Origin: JBOHER01 sp050701115
GTDB lineage: Bacteria > Actinomycetota > Actinomycetes > Mycobacteriales > Pseudonocardiaceae
Assembly (NCBI GenBank): GCA_050701115.1
Contig: JBOHER010000048.1
Span: 1-39,605, forward strand
Reading direction: 5' to 3'
Length of the DNA stretch: 39,605 nt
A program made the position numbers and the translations under genes. The notes beneath the pieces are model-generated. The model was given only the letters and a program-made list of their open reading frames with translations, was not told the origin of the DNA and ran no database searches. Positions within the stretch are counted from its first letter, which is position 1. Each line of letters opens with the position of its first letter. Positions 5,810-14,093 of this stretch are shown here, one piece after another.

Positions 5810-7510
5810 GTGACGATTGGTCGCCGGGAGTTTCTCGGGCTGGTGGGGGCGATCGCTGCTGCCACCGGGGTGCCCGCGTCCGCGGTCGCGCGGACCATGC
5901 GCAGCGGTCATGACCCTGCACGCTCCGCTGCCGCGCTCACGACGCTGGCACGCACCCTTGGTCCCGGCCGGGTGCTGCGGGCGGGACAGATCGGCGACTA
6001 CCGCGCGGTGGTCGCGGGCGACGGCGAACCGCACATCGCCCGGGCGGACCTCTCCGACGCCCTCCCGGGGCGAAGAGGCAGGCGCCGCAGCCTGCTCGCG
6101 TTCGTGCACCTCACCGACCAGCACGTGATCGATGCCCAGTCGACCACCAGGGTGGAGTTCCTCGACCGTTATGCGGATGGGGAGTGCGGCAACCTCGACC
6201 TGCTCTCCTCGGCCCACCGGCCGCATGAGGCCGCGAGCGCCCGGATCGGCGACGCGATGTTGCGGCAGATCCGGGCGATCGGGAACTCGCCGGTCAGTGG
6301 CGCGCCGCTGCGGGCGACGGTGTGCACCGGCGACAACACCGACAACCAGCAGGGCAACGAACTGCGGATCTTCCTCGACCTGATGGACGGCAGCGCCCTC
6401 ACCGGCGGGCCATTGATGGCCCAGTCCGGGGACCCGGAGCGCTATGAAGGCGTGCAGCGTTCCGGCGACCGCGCCTACTGGCACCCCGATCCTGGCACCA
6501 CGTCCACCCCGGACCAGTACAAGACCCTGTTCGGGTTTCCGGACGCGCCCGGGTGGCTCGAGCAGGCGCTCGCCCCGTTCCACGCCACCGGGGCTGGCAT
6601 GCCCTGGTTCAGCTGCTACGGCAACCACGACGGGCTGGCGCAAGGCAACTCACCGGTGCTGCCGGCCTATCGGGTGGTCGCGGAGGGCGGGGTGAAGGTC
6701 GTCGGCACCCCCGAGCACGCGACCTGCCACAGCTTCACCGATCCCGAGGCCGCGCTCGGGCAGCTGACCATGCCGGGAGCGCCCGCGATGGCGGTCACCC
6801 CGGACGCAGACCGGCAGTACGTGAGCCGCAGGGAGTGGATGCGGGCCCACCTCGACTCGCCGGGCGCACCGCACGGGCACGGGTTCTCCCTGGACAACGT
6901 CGCTGGCAACACTGCTTACTACGTGCGCGACGTCGGCGGGGTGCGCTGGCTCGTCCTTGACACGGTCAATCCGGGTGGCGAGTCGAACGGCTCCATCGGC
7001 GAACGTCAGCTGAACTGGCTGGACGCCCGGCTCGCCGAGGCCGATACGCAACGCAAGCTCGTGCTGCTGTTCAGCCACCACGGCCCCCGGTCACTGAACA
7101 ACCCCAATCAGGCACCGGATCCGCTCGCCGGTCTGGACGGCAACGACCTGCCTCGGCACACCAGCGCCGAGGTGCTCGCCGTGGTGACCGCACACCCGTC
7201 CGTGATCGCGTGGGTCAACGGGCACACCCACGACAACATCATCACGCCGAGGGAAGGTCCGTTCTGGGACATCGGCACCGCGGCGCACATCGACTGGCCT
7301 GCGCAGGCCCGGCTGATCGAGGTGCTGGACAACCGCGATGGCACCCTGTCGATCTTTACTACCATGGTCGACCACGCCGACGACGACATTGCCTCCTTCG
7401 CCCGCGAGCTGATGGCCAATGACCCGCAGAAGGGCTTCGGCACCGGGTCCGGGGAGGCGGCCGACCGCAACACCGAGCTGCTCATCGCCCACCCCTTCCG
7501 TCGCCGCTAG
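5810..7510 (+). CDS. Secreted (Tat-type) metallophosphoesterase, TIGR03767-like
   Basis: 566 residues from GTG 5810, chosen because the N-terminus then reads as a Tat-like signal: GRREFLGLV, a hydrophobic Ala-rich core, and ASA before AR. The calcineurin-like dimetal site is complete: HLTDQH (Asp-x-His), CTGDNTDN, CYGNHDG, a later LFSHHGPRS, and NGHTHDN. This order and length match the actinobacterial TIGR03767 family (PPA1498-type), exported phosphoesterases of unknown substrate. It is divergent from bfd, with the iron box in the shared upstream region. Upstream in-frame sequence back to 5711 looks non-coding. Confidence 0.88.
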   Translation: MTIGRREFLGLVGAIAAATGVPASAVARTMRSGHDPARSAAALTTLARTLGPGRVLRAGQIGDYRAVVAGDGEPHIARADLSDALPGRRGRRRSLLAFVHLTDQHVIDAQSTTRVEFLDRYADGECGNLDLLSSAHRPHEAASARIGDAMLRQIRAIGNSPVSGAPLRATVCTGDNTDNQQGNELRIFLDLMDGSALTGGPLMAQSGDPERYEGVQRSGDRAYWHPDPGTTSTPDQYKTLFGFPDAPGWLEQALAPFHATGAGMPWFSCYGNHDGLAQGNSPVLPAYRVVAEGGVKVVGTPEHATCHSFTDPEAALGQLTMPGAPAMAVTPDADRQYVSRREWMRAHLDSPGAPHGHGFSLDNVAGNTAYYVRDVGGVRWLVLDTVNPGGESNGSIGERQLNWLDARLAEADTQRKLVLLFSHHGPRSLNNPNQAPDPLAGLDGNDLPRHTSAEVLAVVTAHPSVIAWVNGHTHDNIITPREGPFWDIGTAAHIDWPAQARLIEVLDNRDGTLSIFTTMVDHADDDIASFARELMANDPQKGFGTGSGEAADRNTELLIAHPFRRR

Positions 7511-7514
7511 TCAG

Positions 7515-7815
7515 CTACCTCGTGGATTCAATGCCGAGTGCCTTTCGGGCGGTCGCGATCTTCAGTACGAGCCGTCGCGGATTGCCCCTCACCGGCTGGA
7601 AATTGCCCGCGAGTTACCTCGGCTCGAACCAATTGTGTTGGCGCCAGGGAAAAATAGTCGACCACCGGGCCATCGGCTGTCCACACGAAGGTACGGGCGG
7701 TATCGGCTTCTTGGGCACCCAACGCATGGCTGCGCAGCCATGCGTTGAGACTGTCGACTCCACAGTCGAAGGCGTTGAGGTCGGGTGTGGCTGAGAGTGC
7801 GGTTGACCGCCACAT
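7515..7815 (-). pseudogene. Decayed GNAT acetyltransferase (toxin-like) with internal deletion
   Basis: The N-terminal part (from ATG 7815: LNAFDCGVDSLNAWLRSHAL, then TARTFVWTADGPVVDYFSLA) matches the start of the GNAT enzymes found in TacT-type toxin-antitoxin pairs. After VRAEV that frame becomes random. In another minus frame, the sequence just before TAG at 7515-7517 reads NPRRLVLKIATARKALGI, resembling the C-terminal end of the same family. The central acetyl-CoA-binding motif (Q/R-x-x-G-x-G/A) is missing, so roughly 70 residues are deleted with a frame change. No antitoxin gene is recognisable upstream; 7816-8044 holds no gene that I can see. Confidence 0.55.
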
Positions 7816-8044
7816 TTCGTCAGCCGCGCGTGAACCGTCGAGGACGCGACAGGGCGCGACTGTACGGCGTTTGTCCGGACACCGCTAGCGGATGTGATCT
7901 ACCGGCACAGGTGTGCCCACGTCCAGCACGCGACTGCCGCCGCTGCTCTGGTCTGGTGCCGCGCGGGGGAGGACAGTGGGAGGTGGCGACGATGCGTGTC
8001 GCGCGCCGCCGGCAGTGGCCGACAACAGCTGACAGGAGGACGCC

Positions 8045-8311
8045 ATGCGTGAGAAGCAGTGGACTGTGCAGATCTCGATTGACGAGTACGAATCCCGCAC
8101 CCGCGCCCGCGCGCGGCTGCACAATGACAGCGGCTCCGGCCTGGTAGGCGTCGGGATGGCCCGGCTGAGCCCGGACGACACCAATGTGCCCGAGATCGGC
8201 GATGAGCTCGCGGTGTCCAGGGCCTTGTCCGATCTGGCCCATCGCCTGCTCGACGCCACCGCCGAGGATATCGAGAAGGTGACCCACCAACCCGCCCATC
8301 TGGCGCGTTGA
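8045..8311 (+). CDS. DUF1876 domain protein
   Basis: An 88-residue cytoplasmic protein with the DUF1876 pattern: KQWTVQISIDEYESRTRARA, then a Gly-rich loop with GVGMARLSP, then a helix ending RALSDLAHRLLDATAEDIE. The family is small, actinobacterial, often duplicated, and has a dsRBD-like alpha/beta fold; its role is unknown, though some members are stress-induced. A strong SD (AGGAGG) lies 6 nt before ATG 8045. It stands alone between non-coding sequence and the YnfA gene. Confidence 0.9.
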   Translation: MREKQWTVQISIDEYESRTRARARLHNDSGSGLVGVGMARLSPDDTNVPEIGDELAVSRALSDLAHRLLDATAEDIEKVTHQPAHLAR

Positions 8312-8344
8312 TCGGGTGAGGTGAACGGCGGTACGGTGCGCGGC

Positions 8345-8677
8345 ATGACCCTCGCGCGTTCCGTGCTGCTGTTCGCGCTCGCCGCCGTGGCCGAGATCGG
8401 TGGCGCGTGGCTGGTCTGGCAGGGCTGGCGCGAGCAGCGCGGACTGCTGTGGATCGCTGCCGGGGTACTAGCGCTTGGCGCCTATGGCTTCGTCGCCACC
8501 TTCCAACCCGACCCGCATTTCGGCCGGATCTTGGCCGCCTATGGCGGCGTGTTCGTCGCCGGATCGCTCGCCTGGGGCGTGGTCGTGGACAAGTTCCAAC
8601 CCGACCGTTGGGACCTGATCGGGGCTGGGATCTGCCTGCTCGGCGTCGCAGTGATGATGTACGCGCCGCGCGGCTGA
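8345..8677 (+). CDS. YnfA / UPF0060 family membrane protein
   Basis: A 110-residue protein with four membrane helices: SVLLFALAAVAEIGGAWLVW, LLWIAAGVLALGAYGFVAT, ILAAYGGVFVAGSLAWGVVV, and LIGAGICLLGVAVMMYAP. The hallmark AEIGGAWLVWQGWRE and 'AAYGGVF' are present. The family belongs to the small multidrug resistance-like (DMT) fold; transport activity is suspected for some members only. ATG 8345 gives the usual family length; GTG 8321 is an alternative that would add eight residues. Confidence 0.9.
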   Translation: MTLARSVLLFALAAVAEIGGAWLVWQGWREQRGLLWIAAGVLALGAYGFVATFQPDPHFGRILAAYGGVFVAGSLAWGVVVDKFQPDRWDLIGAGICLLGVAVMMYAPRG

Positions 8678-8797
8678 GCTCTACCGAACGACGGCGGTGC
8701 ATGTCCGAAACCACCCGATTGCGGGATAAGGCCGGCTTCGGCGTGCGCCGAATGGCCTACCGACCAGGCCGAATTGCTGTGATCTGCGTCTTAACTG

Positions 8798-8826
8798 CTG
8801 ACAACAAATGCGTAACGGGGTAGACA
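8798..8826 (+). promoter_or_regulatory. Candidate housekeeping promoter
   Basis: CTGACA (8798-8803) and TAGACA (8821-8826) are separated by 17 bp and lie 35 bp before the GTG start at 8861. This is a reasonable sigma70-type (HrdB) promoter for the repeat-tailed membrane protein. Confidence 0.4.
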
Positions 8827-8860
8827 GGGGGCGCTCAAGAATCGTGCCGGAGGTGTGGGC

Positions 8861-9610
8861 GTGTCGATGGACGCCGCGAACTACAAGATCACGGTAGTCG
8901 AACTGCTGCGGCGGGAGGGCTACCAGCCGCCCGGCGATCAGCGGGTTGGTGGCCGGGCAGCGGCGACCGCGGCGGGTGTCGCGGTGATGTGTGGCGCGAC
9001 GGTGACGGGCATGATCGCCCTTGCACCGAGCCTGTCCACGTCATTTCTCCCCGGAGAACCGGGTCCGGTGATGGCCACCGGCAACTCGTACACGAACGAT
9101 GGGCTGACCACGGCCGCCCCCGAGCGCGACGAGGCGCTCGCCGAAGGCGGTGGCGCGCAGACCTCCGGCGCCAATGAGCAGGGGGAGCCAGGCCCGCTCG
9201 GCGGCGGTCCGGTGTTCGCGGAAACGTCCACCTCGCAGGTGCCCGCGATGAGCCAGCTCAGCGATCCGATCCGGCCGACCGAGAACTCCAGCCCGTCCGA
9301 CGAGCCGTCGGGTCGTTCCGGCGGCACTCCCTCGGAGTCGGACGAATCAAGCTCGATGACCAGCGAGCCGGGTCAGCCGAGCAGCAGCGAGCAGCCCAGC
9401 GAACCCAGCGAGGAACCGAGCGAAGAGCCCAGCGAGGAGCCCAGCCCCGAGCCGAGCGAAGAGGCCAGCGAGGAGCCCAGCCCCGAGCCGAGCGAAGAGC
9501 CCAGCGAGGAGCCCAGCCCCGAGCCGAGCGAGCCCAGCGAAGAGCCTTCCGAGTCCTCGAAGGGGAATGAGGATTCGCGCGGACAGTCCGATCGCGGCAA
9601 GCGGAACTGA
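8861..9610 (+). CDS. Single-pass membrane protein with Pro/Glu/Ser repeat tail
   Basis: 249 residues from GTG 8861, chosen for GGAGG 7 nt upstream. A short N-terminal cytoplasmic segment carries NYKITVVELLRREGY, reminiscent of a short 'VTVxELLxRxG' motif that I associate with the N-tails of many actinobacterial membrane proteins. One membrane helix follows (AAGVAVMCGATVTGMIALAP), then about 85 residues rich in Gly, Ser and Glu, then about 60 residues of Ser-Glu-Glu-Pro and Pro-Ser-Pro-Glu-Pro repeats, ending in a basic GKRN. The acidic, proline-rich tail is probably extended and surface-exposed. No enzymatic domain is visible and the function is unknown. Confidence 0.7.
   Translation: MSMDAANYKITVVELLRREGYQPPGDQRVGGRAAATAAGVAVMCGATVTGMIALAPSLSTSFLPGEPGPVMATGNSYTNDGLTTAAPERDEALAEGGGAQTSGANEQGEPGPLGGGPVFAETSTSQVPAMSQLSDPIRPTENSSPSDEPSGRSGGTPSESDESSSMTSEPGQPSSSEQPSEPSEEPSEEPSEEPSPEPSEEASEEPSPEPSEEPSEEPSPEPSEPSEEPSESSKGNEDSRGQSDRGKRN
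9391..9549. repeat. Coding minisatellite (Ser-Glu-Glu-Pro repeats)
   Basis: Repeated units of the type CCCAGCGAGGAG and CCCAGCCCCGAGCCGAGCGA encode the acidic Pro-rich tail of the membrane protein. The block 'PSEEPSPEPSEE' recurs two to three times with only synonymous or single-residue variation, so length variation by slippage between strains is likely. Confidence 0.85.
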
Positions 9611-9655
9611 TCGCTAACCTGAATAAAGTTCATAAAATGGGGTATGGTTCCCTCC

Positions 9656-10963
9656 GTGACCACATCCTGGAACAACTGGGCGGGCGATCAAATCTGCCGC
9701 CCTGCGGTTGTCGAGCAGCCGGCCAATCAGGCTGAACTGTCCGCGGCGATCGCCCGTGCTGACAAGGCCGGGCAGGTGGTGCGGGTCGCCGGTGCGGGCC
9801 ACTCGTTCTCCGATGCCGTGCTCACCGACGGCATGCTCATCTCGCTCGAGCGGATGAACCGCGTGCTGGAACTGGATTGCCGGTCGGGTCTGGTGCGGGT
9901 CGAAGCGGGCAGCACACTGAACAAGCTGAGCAGGGTGCTCTGGGACAACGGCCTGGCGTTCCCCAACCTTGGTGACATCGACGTGCAGTCCATCGCGGGT
10001 GCGGCCGCCACCGGCACGCACGGCACCGGTGGGAAGCTGATGAACATCTCCGCCGCCCTGCACTCCATCGAGCTCACCCTGGCCGACGGCAGCACCATCG
10101 AGGTCAACGCGGACAACGATCCGGATGCCTGGCGGGCCGCGCGGGTGAGCGTGGGTGCGCTCGGAGTGGTCTCGGCGGTGACCGTGCGGGCGGTACCCGC
10201 ATTCACGCTCGAAGGCGTCGACAAGCCGATCCCGATGAAAGCGGTACTCGACGGTCTGGACGAGTTGATCGACGGAAACGATCACTTCGAGTTCTTCGCC
10301 TTCCCGCACAGCCCGATCGCGATGACCCGCGCCAACAACCGCACCGACGCCGAGCCACGGCCGCCCGCACCGCGCCGTGAGTGGATTGAGCAGATCGTGC
10401 TGAAGAACCATGTCTTCAGCTCCGTTGTCGCGCTGGGCAGAAATCTGCCTAACCTCATTCCCCGGCTGAACCGGCTCGTCGCGCGGGTCGGCGCCCACGG
10501 GCACAAGATCGATCGCTCGTACAAGGTCTTCGCTTCGCCGCGGCTGGCGAAGTTCACCGAAATGGAGTACGCGATACCGCGCGAGCGCTCGGTGCTGGCC
10601 ATCCAGGCGGCGCGCGAACTGGTCGAACGTCAGTTGTTCGACGTGAACTTCCCGCTCGAGGTCCGCTGGGTGGCACCGGATGACGCGTTTCTCTCACCAG
10701 CGGGCGGCCGATCGACCTGCTACCTCGCGGTGCACATGGCCAAGGGCATGGCATGGGAGCCGTTGTTCCGCGAGTTCGAGGCAATCATGGACGGCTTTGG
10801 CGGTCGGCCGCATTGGGGTAAACGGCATTTCCAGACCGCGGAGACCCTCCGGCCGCGCTATCCCGACTGGGACCGGTTCGCCGCGGTACGCATGCGGCTC
10901 GACCCGCAGGGGCGGTTCGCCAACGACTACGTCAACCGGGTGCTCGGTCCGGTCGAATCCTGA
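9656..10963 (+). CDS. FAD-linked aldonolactone / alditol oxidase family protein
   Basis: 435 residues from GTG 9656. The N-terminal FAD_binding_4 (PCMH) domain includes VRVAGAGHSFSD. H49 falls where alditol oxidases of this family bind FAD covalently through histidine. GDIDVQSIAGAAATGTHGTG and GALGVVSAVTVRAVP are also typical. The C-terminal ALO domain has the characteristic 'HWGKRH' and a final DPQGRFANDYVNRVLG. The family oxidises sugar lactones or alditols with O2 (AldO, L-gulonolactone / D-arabinono-1,4-lactone oxidases); the substrate cannot be told. No SD is visible. TATGGT lies 7 nt before GTG, so a leaderless transcript is plausible. Confidence 0.88.
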   Translation: MTTSWNNWAGDQICRPAVVEQPANQAELSAAIARADKAGQVVRVAGAGHSFSDAVLTDGMLISLERMNRVLELDCRSGLVRVEAGSTLNKLSRVLWDNGLAFPNLGDIDVQSIAGAAATGTHGTGGKLMNISAALHSIELTLADGSTIEVNADNDPDAWRAARVSVGALGVVSAVTVRAVPAFTLEGVDKPIPMKAVLDGLDELIDGNDHFEFFAFPHSPIAMTRANNRTDAEPRPPAPRREWIEQIVLKNHVFSSVVALGRNLPNLIPRLNRLVARVGAHGHKIDRSYKVFASPRLAKFTEMEYAIPRERSVLAIQAARELVERQLFDVNFPLEVRWVAPDDAFLSPAGGRSTCYLAVHMAKGMAWEPLFREFEAIMDGFGGRPHWGKRHFQTAETLRPRYPDWDRFAAVRMRLDPQGRFANDYVNRVLGPVES

Positions 10964-11023
10964 CTGAACTCGCGTAGCGTGGGCAGGGGTACTTCTGGCC
11001 ACAGCAACTGAGAGGCCGACACT

Positions 11024-12085
11024 ATGACCGAAGCGAGTTCCGCAGTCCTGCCCGGACCTGTCGGCGCGCCGCCCACCCGAGGCACCGACTACACGCAGCT
11101 GATGCGGCTCGTCCGGGAGTCGGGGCTCCTCGGGCGACGGTATGGCTACTACCTCACCAAGATCGCCCTCACCGGACTGGCCTTCGCGGCCGGCTGGGCG
11201 GCACTTGTGCTGGTCGGCGACAGCTGGCTCCAACTCATCGTCGCCGGATACCTGGGCTTCATGTTCACCCAGGTCGCCTTCATCGGGCACGACGCGGGGC
11301 ATCGGCAGATCTTCAACTCCCGCAAGCTGAGCACGATGGTCGGCTGGATTCACGGCAATCTGTTCGTTGGCCTGAGCTACGGCTGGTGGGTCGACAAGCA
11401 CACCCGGCACCACGCGCATCCCAACCACGAAGGTCGGGATCCGGACATTGATCCCGACGTGGTCGCCTTCCGGACCGAGGACGCCGACGCCCGGCGAGCA
11501 GGCTGGGTAACCAAGCTGATCACCCGAAACCAGGCGATCCTGTTCTTTCCGCTGCTCCTGCTCGAAGGTTTCTACCTGCACATCGCCAGCGTCCGCGCAT
11601 TGCTGACCCAGCCATCGATTCGGGCGCGCTGGGTGGAGGGCCTACTGCTCGTCGCGCACCTCGGCGGGTTCATCGCGGTGCTGCTGGTCTTCATGTCGCC
11701 GGTCAAGGCGCTGGCGTTCTTCGCCCTGCAGCAAGCCGTGTTCGGGCTCTACATGGGGTGCTCCTTCGCGCCGAACCACAAGGGGATGCCGATTTTCGCC
11801 CAAGGTGTGAAGGTGGACTTCCTTCGGCGCCAAGTGCTGACCTCACGCAACATCCGTGGCGGACCGATCGCCGACTTCCTGCTCGGCGGGTTGAACTACC
11901 AGATCGAGCACCACCTGTTTCCCAACATGCCGCGGCCCAACCTGCGCCAAGCGCAGATCTTGGTGCACGAGTTCTGCACCCAGCACAAGATTCCGTACTG
12001 CCAGACCGGGGCGCTGCGCTCCTACCTCGCGGTGCTGCGGCACCTGCACGAGGCGAGCAGCCCGCTCCGGGTGCGCAAGGCATGA
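11024..12085 (+). CDS. Membrane fatty acid desaturase
   Basis: A 353-residue di-iron membrane desaturase. The three histidine boxes are HDAGH (89-93), HTRHH (126-130) and QIEHH (293-297), with four hydrophobic segments (about 45-65, 70-88, 167-190, 205-235). The QxxHH third box without a fused cytochrome b5 domain places it with acyl-CoA / phospholipid desaturases of the actinobacterial DesA3/linoleoyl-desaturase type. Regiospecificity cannot be read from sequence. It may supply the unsaturated acyl chains used by the CFA-type methyltransferases 2-7 kb downstream; that link is inference. Confidence 0.92.
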   Translation: MTEASSAVLPGPVGAPPTRGTDYTQLMRLVRESGLLGRRYGYYLTKIALTGLAFAAGWAALVLVGDSWLQLIVAGYLGFMFTQVAFIGHDAGHRQIFNSRKLSTMVGWIHGNLFVGLSYGWWVDKHTRHHAHPNHEGRDPDIDPDVVAFRTEDADARRAGWVTKLITRNQAILFFPLLLLEGFYLHIASVRALLTQPSIRARWVEGLLLVAHLGGFIAVLLVFMSPVKALAFFALQQAVFGLYMGCSFAPNHKGMPIFAQGVKVDFLRRQVLTSRNIRGGPIADFLLGGLNYQIEHHLFPNMPRPNLRQAQILVHEFCTQHKIPYCQTGALRSYLAVLRHLHEASSPLRVRKA

Positions 12086-12217
12086 CGGCCGAGGGCATGG
12101 CGCAACAGTGCCATTGGCGCACCTGCGCACCGTTGGCTCGGCGCAGGCTGTCATGCTGAGTACACAATCCGGAAGGTGGTCGACCGTCGACCGCAACCAG
12201 CCGGAGGAGGGTGCCAC

Positions 12218-12415
12218 ATGACGTGGGCAAGGCATGCGAGCCCCGTGGACGAACAGGGATGGTCCGCAGAGGCTCGTGCGGCAGAACAGGCGCGCCGACA
12301 GGTCCAGGCAGGAAAAGCAGCGATCACCGTGGCAGGCCATTCGGCCGATGCCGCCGAATGCAGAGAACTACTCGCCATGCTCGGGCTGGAGTCCTGCATG
12401 GTTCGGCAGAGATAG
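12218..12415 (+). CDS. Small conserved hypothetical protein, 65 residues
   Basis: ATG 12218 has a strong SD (GGAGGAGGG) upstream, which decides the start. The protein is cytoplasmic: an N-terminal half rich in Ala/Arg (EARAAEQARRQVQAGKAAI), then VAGHSADAAECRELLAMLGL. The final part looks like short uncharacterised actinobacterial proteins ending 'DcreLLaMLGL'. No function is known to me. It is convergent with the IclR-family gene (13 bp between stops). Confidence 0.65.
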   Translation: MTWARHASPVDEQGWSAEARAAEQARRQVQAGKAAITVAGHSADAAECRELLAMLGLESCMVRQR

Positions 12416-12428
12416 CACCAACCCTTCG

Positions 12429-13214
12429 TCAACTCCCGTGCCCACCGACGCGCGCGGTCAATTCGCCGGCCGCGGCACGTACCGGCGCGGCCAGTTCGGG
12501 CCAGTCCGCACCGCACGCTCCGGCCCCCGGACAGTGGTGCCGGAAGGTCATGCTGATCGCGGCGATCGGATGTCCGCTGTGATCGAAGACCGGGTAGGCG
12601 ACCGAGGCGAAGCCCGCGGTGACGAAGCCGTCTTCGACTGCCCAGCCGGTGCGGTGTTCCGCGGCCAGGATCCGGCGCAATTCGGCCAGGTGCCGTGGTC
12701 CGCGGTCGGTTCGGCGGACGAATTCACCGGTGCGGGGAAACAACGCACGAACCTGCGCCGCGGGCAGGTGCGCCAGGATCGCGCGCCCTGATGCGGTCAG
12801 GTGTGCGGGCAGCCGGACCCCGACATCGGTGACGACGGTTTCCGGCCGGGTGGGCCGTTCCTTGATCAGGTACAGCGACTCGTTGCCGTGCAGCACGCCG
12901 AGGTGCGCGGTGTGCTGCATCCGGTCGACGAGGCCGCGCAGGATCGGCCCGGCGAGCCGCTCCAACGGGTCGTGCCGCAGGTAGGCCGAGCCGAGTTCGA
13001 ACGCGCCGATGCCGAGCCCAAAGCGCCGGTCTTCCGGCAGATGGGTGACGAAACCGGCGCTCGCCAACTCGGCGAGCAGGTGGTAGGTCGTTGACCGGGG
13101 CAGCGCGAGAACGCGGGCCACCGTTGCCGCCGACACCGGCCCCGCGTGCTCGGCGAGCACGCGCAGCACGGCAAGCCCGCGCCGGAGCGCGGGCACATCG
13201 GTGCTGGTCCCCAC
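12429..13214 (-). CDS. IclR-family regulator, probable regulator of the hut operon
   Basis: 261 residues: an N-terminal winged helix (about 5-65: LAVLRVLAEHAGPVSAATVA, LPRSTTYHLLAEL) and an IclR effector domain (about 80-250). The effector part includes HLGVLHGNESLYLIKE, LPAHLTASGRAILAHL, GWAVEDGFVTAGFASVAYPV and IAAISMTF, all typical of the family. A 26-bp palindromic site lies 24 bp upstream of its ATG and recurs (23 of 27 aligned positions) in front of hutH. I therefore infer that it autoregulates and controls hut, with histidine or urocanate as a likely ligand. IclR-type HutR proteins are known in several bacteria; here it is separated from hut by the lipid cassette. Confidence 0.88.
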   Translation of the reverse strand: MGTSTDVPALRRGLAVLRVLAEHAGPVSAATVARVLALPRSTTYHLLAELASAGFVTHLPEDRRFGLGIGAFELGSAYLRHDPLERLAGPILRGLVDRMQHTAHLGVLHGNESLYLIKERPTRPETVVTDVGVRLPAHLTASGRAILAHLPAAQVRALFPRTGEFVRRTDRGPRHLAELRRILAAEHRTGWAVEDGFVTAGFASVAYPVFDHSGHPIAAISMTFRHHCPGAGACGADWPELAAPVRAAAGELTARVGGHGS

Positions 13215-13237
13215 GGCCGACCTCCCAGGACAGGACT

Positions 13238-13263
13238 GTCTGGAATACCAGATCCATTGTGCC
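13238..13263. promoter_or_regulatory. IclR-type operator, copy 1 (upstream of the regulator)
   Basis: The core TCTGG-AATA-CCAGA is a perfect 5-bp-arm palindrome, followed by TCCATTGTGCC. The site fills the gap between the DUF1295 stop (13269) and the IclR ATG (13214). Copy 2 is at 18826-18852. Confidence 0.7.
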
Positions 13264-13268
13264 GTGAT

Positions 13269-14090
13269 TCAGGCCTTCTTGGGTGGTAGCGGGAAGAACC
13301 CGCTGGTGCGCTCGATGTAGTCGCGGTAGCCGGGGCGCTTGTCCATGTGCCGTTCGAGCAACGGCTTGCCGGTGCCCTTGGCCAGCAACCAGGTCATCAG
13401 GATCGGGGACAGAATGGTTGCCGCGCCGAGCGGGTGGTGCGCGGCGAGCAGGTACAGGCCCCACCACACGCAGGCGTCCCCGAAGTAGTTCGGATGCCGC
13501 GTGTAGCGCCACAACCCGGTCCGCAGCACGGTGCCGCTGCTGCTCGGATCAGCCTTGAACCTGCGCAGTTGTTCGTCGCCGATCGCTTCGAAGGCGAATC
13601 CGATCAGCCACACCGCGACGCCGGCCACACCGAGCATCCCGAGGCCGCCGCTGTCGTCGTCGGCGAGCACGAACTGCCCGGCCTGCACCGGCAGCGACAC
13701 GAACCACATGATCAGGCCCTGGGTGAGGTACACCCGGCCGAACATGCGGAGCGCCGGACGCGAGCCCGCGCGATCCAGGATCTCCTGGTACCGCAGATCC
13801 TCGGGCTTGCCCGTATTGCGCCGGTGAATGTGTACGGACAGCCTTAGCCCCCACAGCACGGTGAGCAGCGTGAGCACCCAGGCCGTAGCACCCGCGCCGC
13901 GCAGGTCGCAGGCTCCGCTGGTGACCAGCAGGAACGTGACCACCGCGATGATCGCGAAGCCTGCACCCCACGCGCTGTCGATGGTGTCGTACCGGCCACG
14001 GGCGCAGGCGATCACGAACGAGGCGACCACCGTGGTCAGCGCGGCGATTGCAGCCACGGCCGTGATCAACAGGGCGCTGGTCACGTTCAT
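13269..14090 (-). CDS. DUF1295 family membrane protein (steroid 5-alpha-reductase-like)
   Basis: 273 residues with about six to seven membrane segments (LITAVAAIAALTTVVASFVI, IIAVVTFLLVTSG, and others). The C-terminal signature of the isoprenylcysteine methyltransferase / steroid reductase fold is present: GLWRYTRHPNYFGDACVWWG, then LLERHMDKRPGYRDYIERTS. DUF1295 proteins are regularly encoded beside CFA-type methyltransferases and may reduce or methylate lipid intermediates; the reaction is not established. It lies 3 bp downstream of the CFA-type gene at 14094, so the two form an operon. Confidence 0.9.
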   Translation of the reverse strand: MNVTSALLITAVAAIAALTTVVASFVIACARGRYDTIDSAWGAGFAIIAVVTFLLVTSGACDLRGAGATAWVLTLLTVLWGLRLSVHIHRRNTGKPEDLRYQEILDRAGSRPALRMFGRVYLTQGLIMWFVSLPVQAGQFVLADDDSGGLGMLGVAGVAVWLIGFAFEAIGDEQLRRFKADPSSSGTVLRTGLWRYTRHPNYFGDACVWWGLYLLAAHHPLGAATILSPILMTWLLAKGTGKPLLERHMDKRPGYRDYIERTSGFFPLPPKKA

Positions 14091-14093
14091 CGG

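Noticed and set aside
5662..5898. Longer N-terminus for the bacterioferritin-associated ferredoxin
   Set aside because: The extension would translate the iron box and promoter region. GGAGG and the Bfd family start support GTG 5661.
7816..8044. Antitoxin gene for the GNAT remnant
   Set aside because: No DUF1778 or ribbon-helix-helix pattern in any frame; the open frames here are shadows or continue antisense into the DUF1876 gene.
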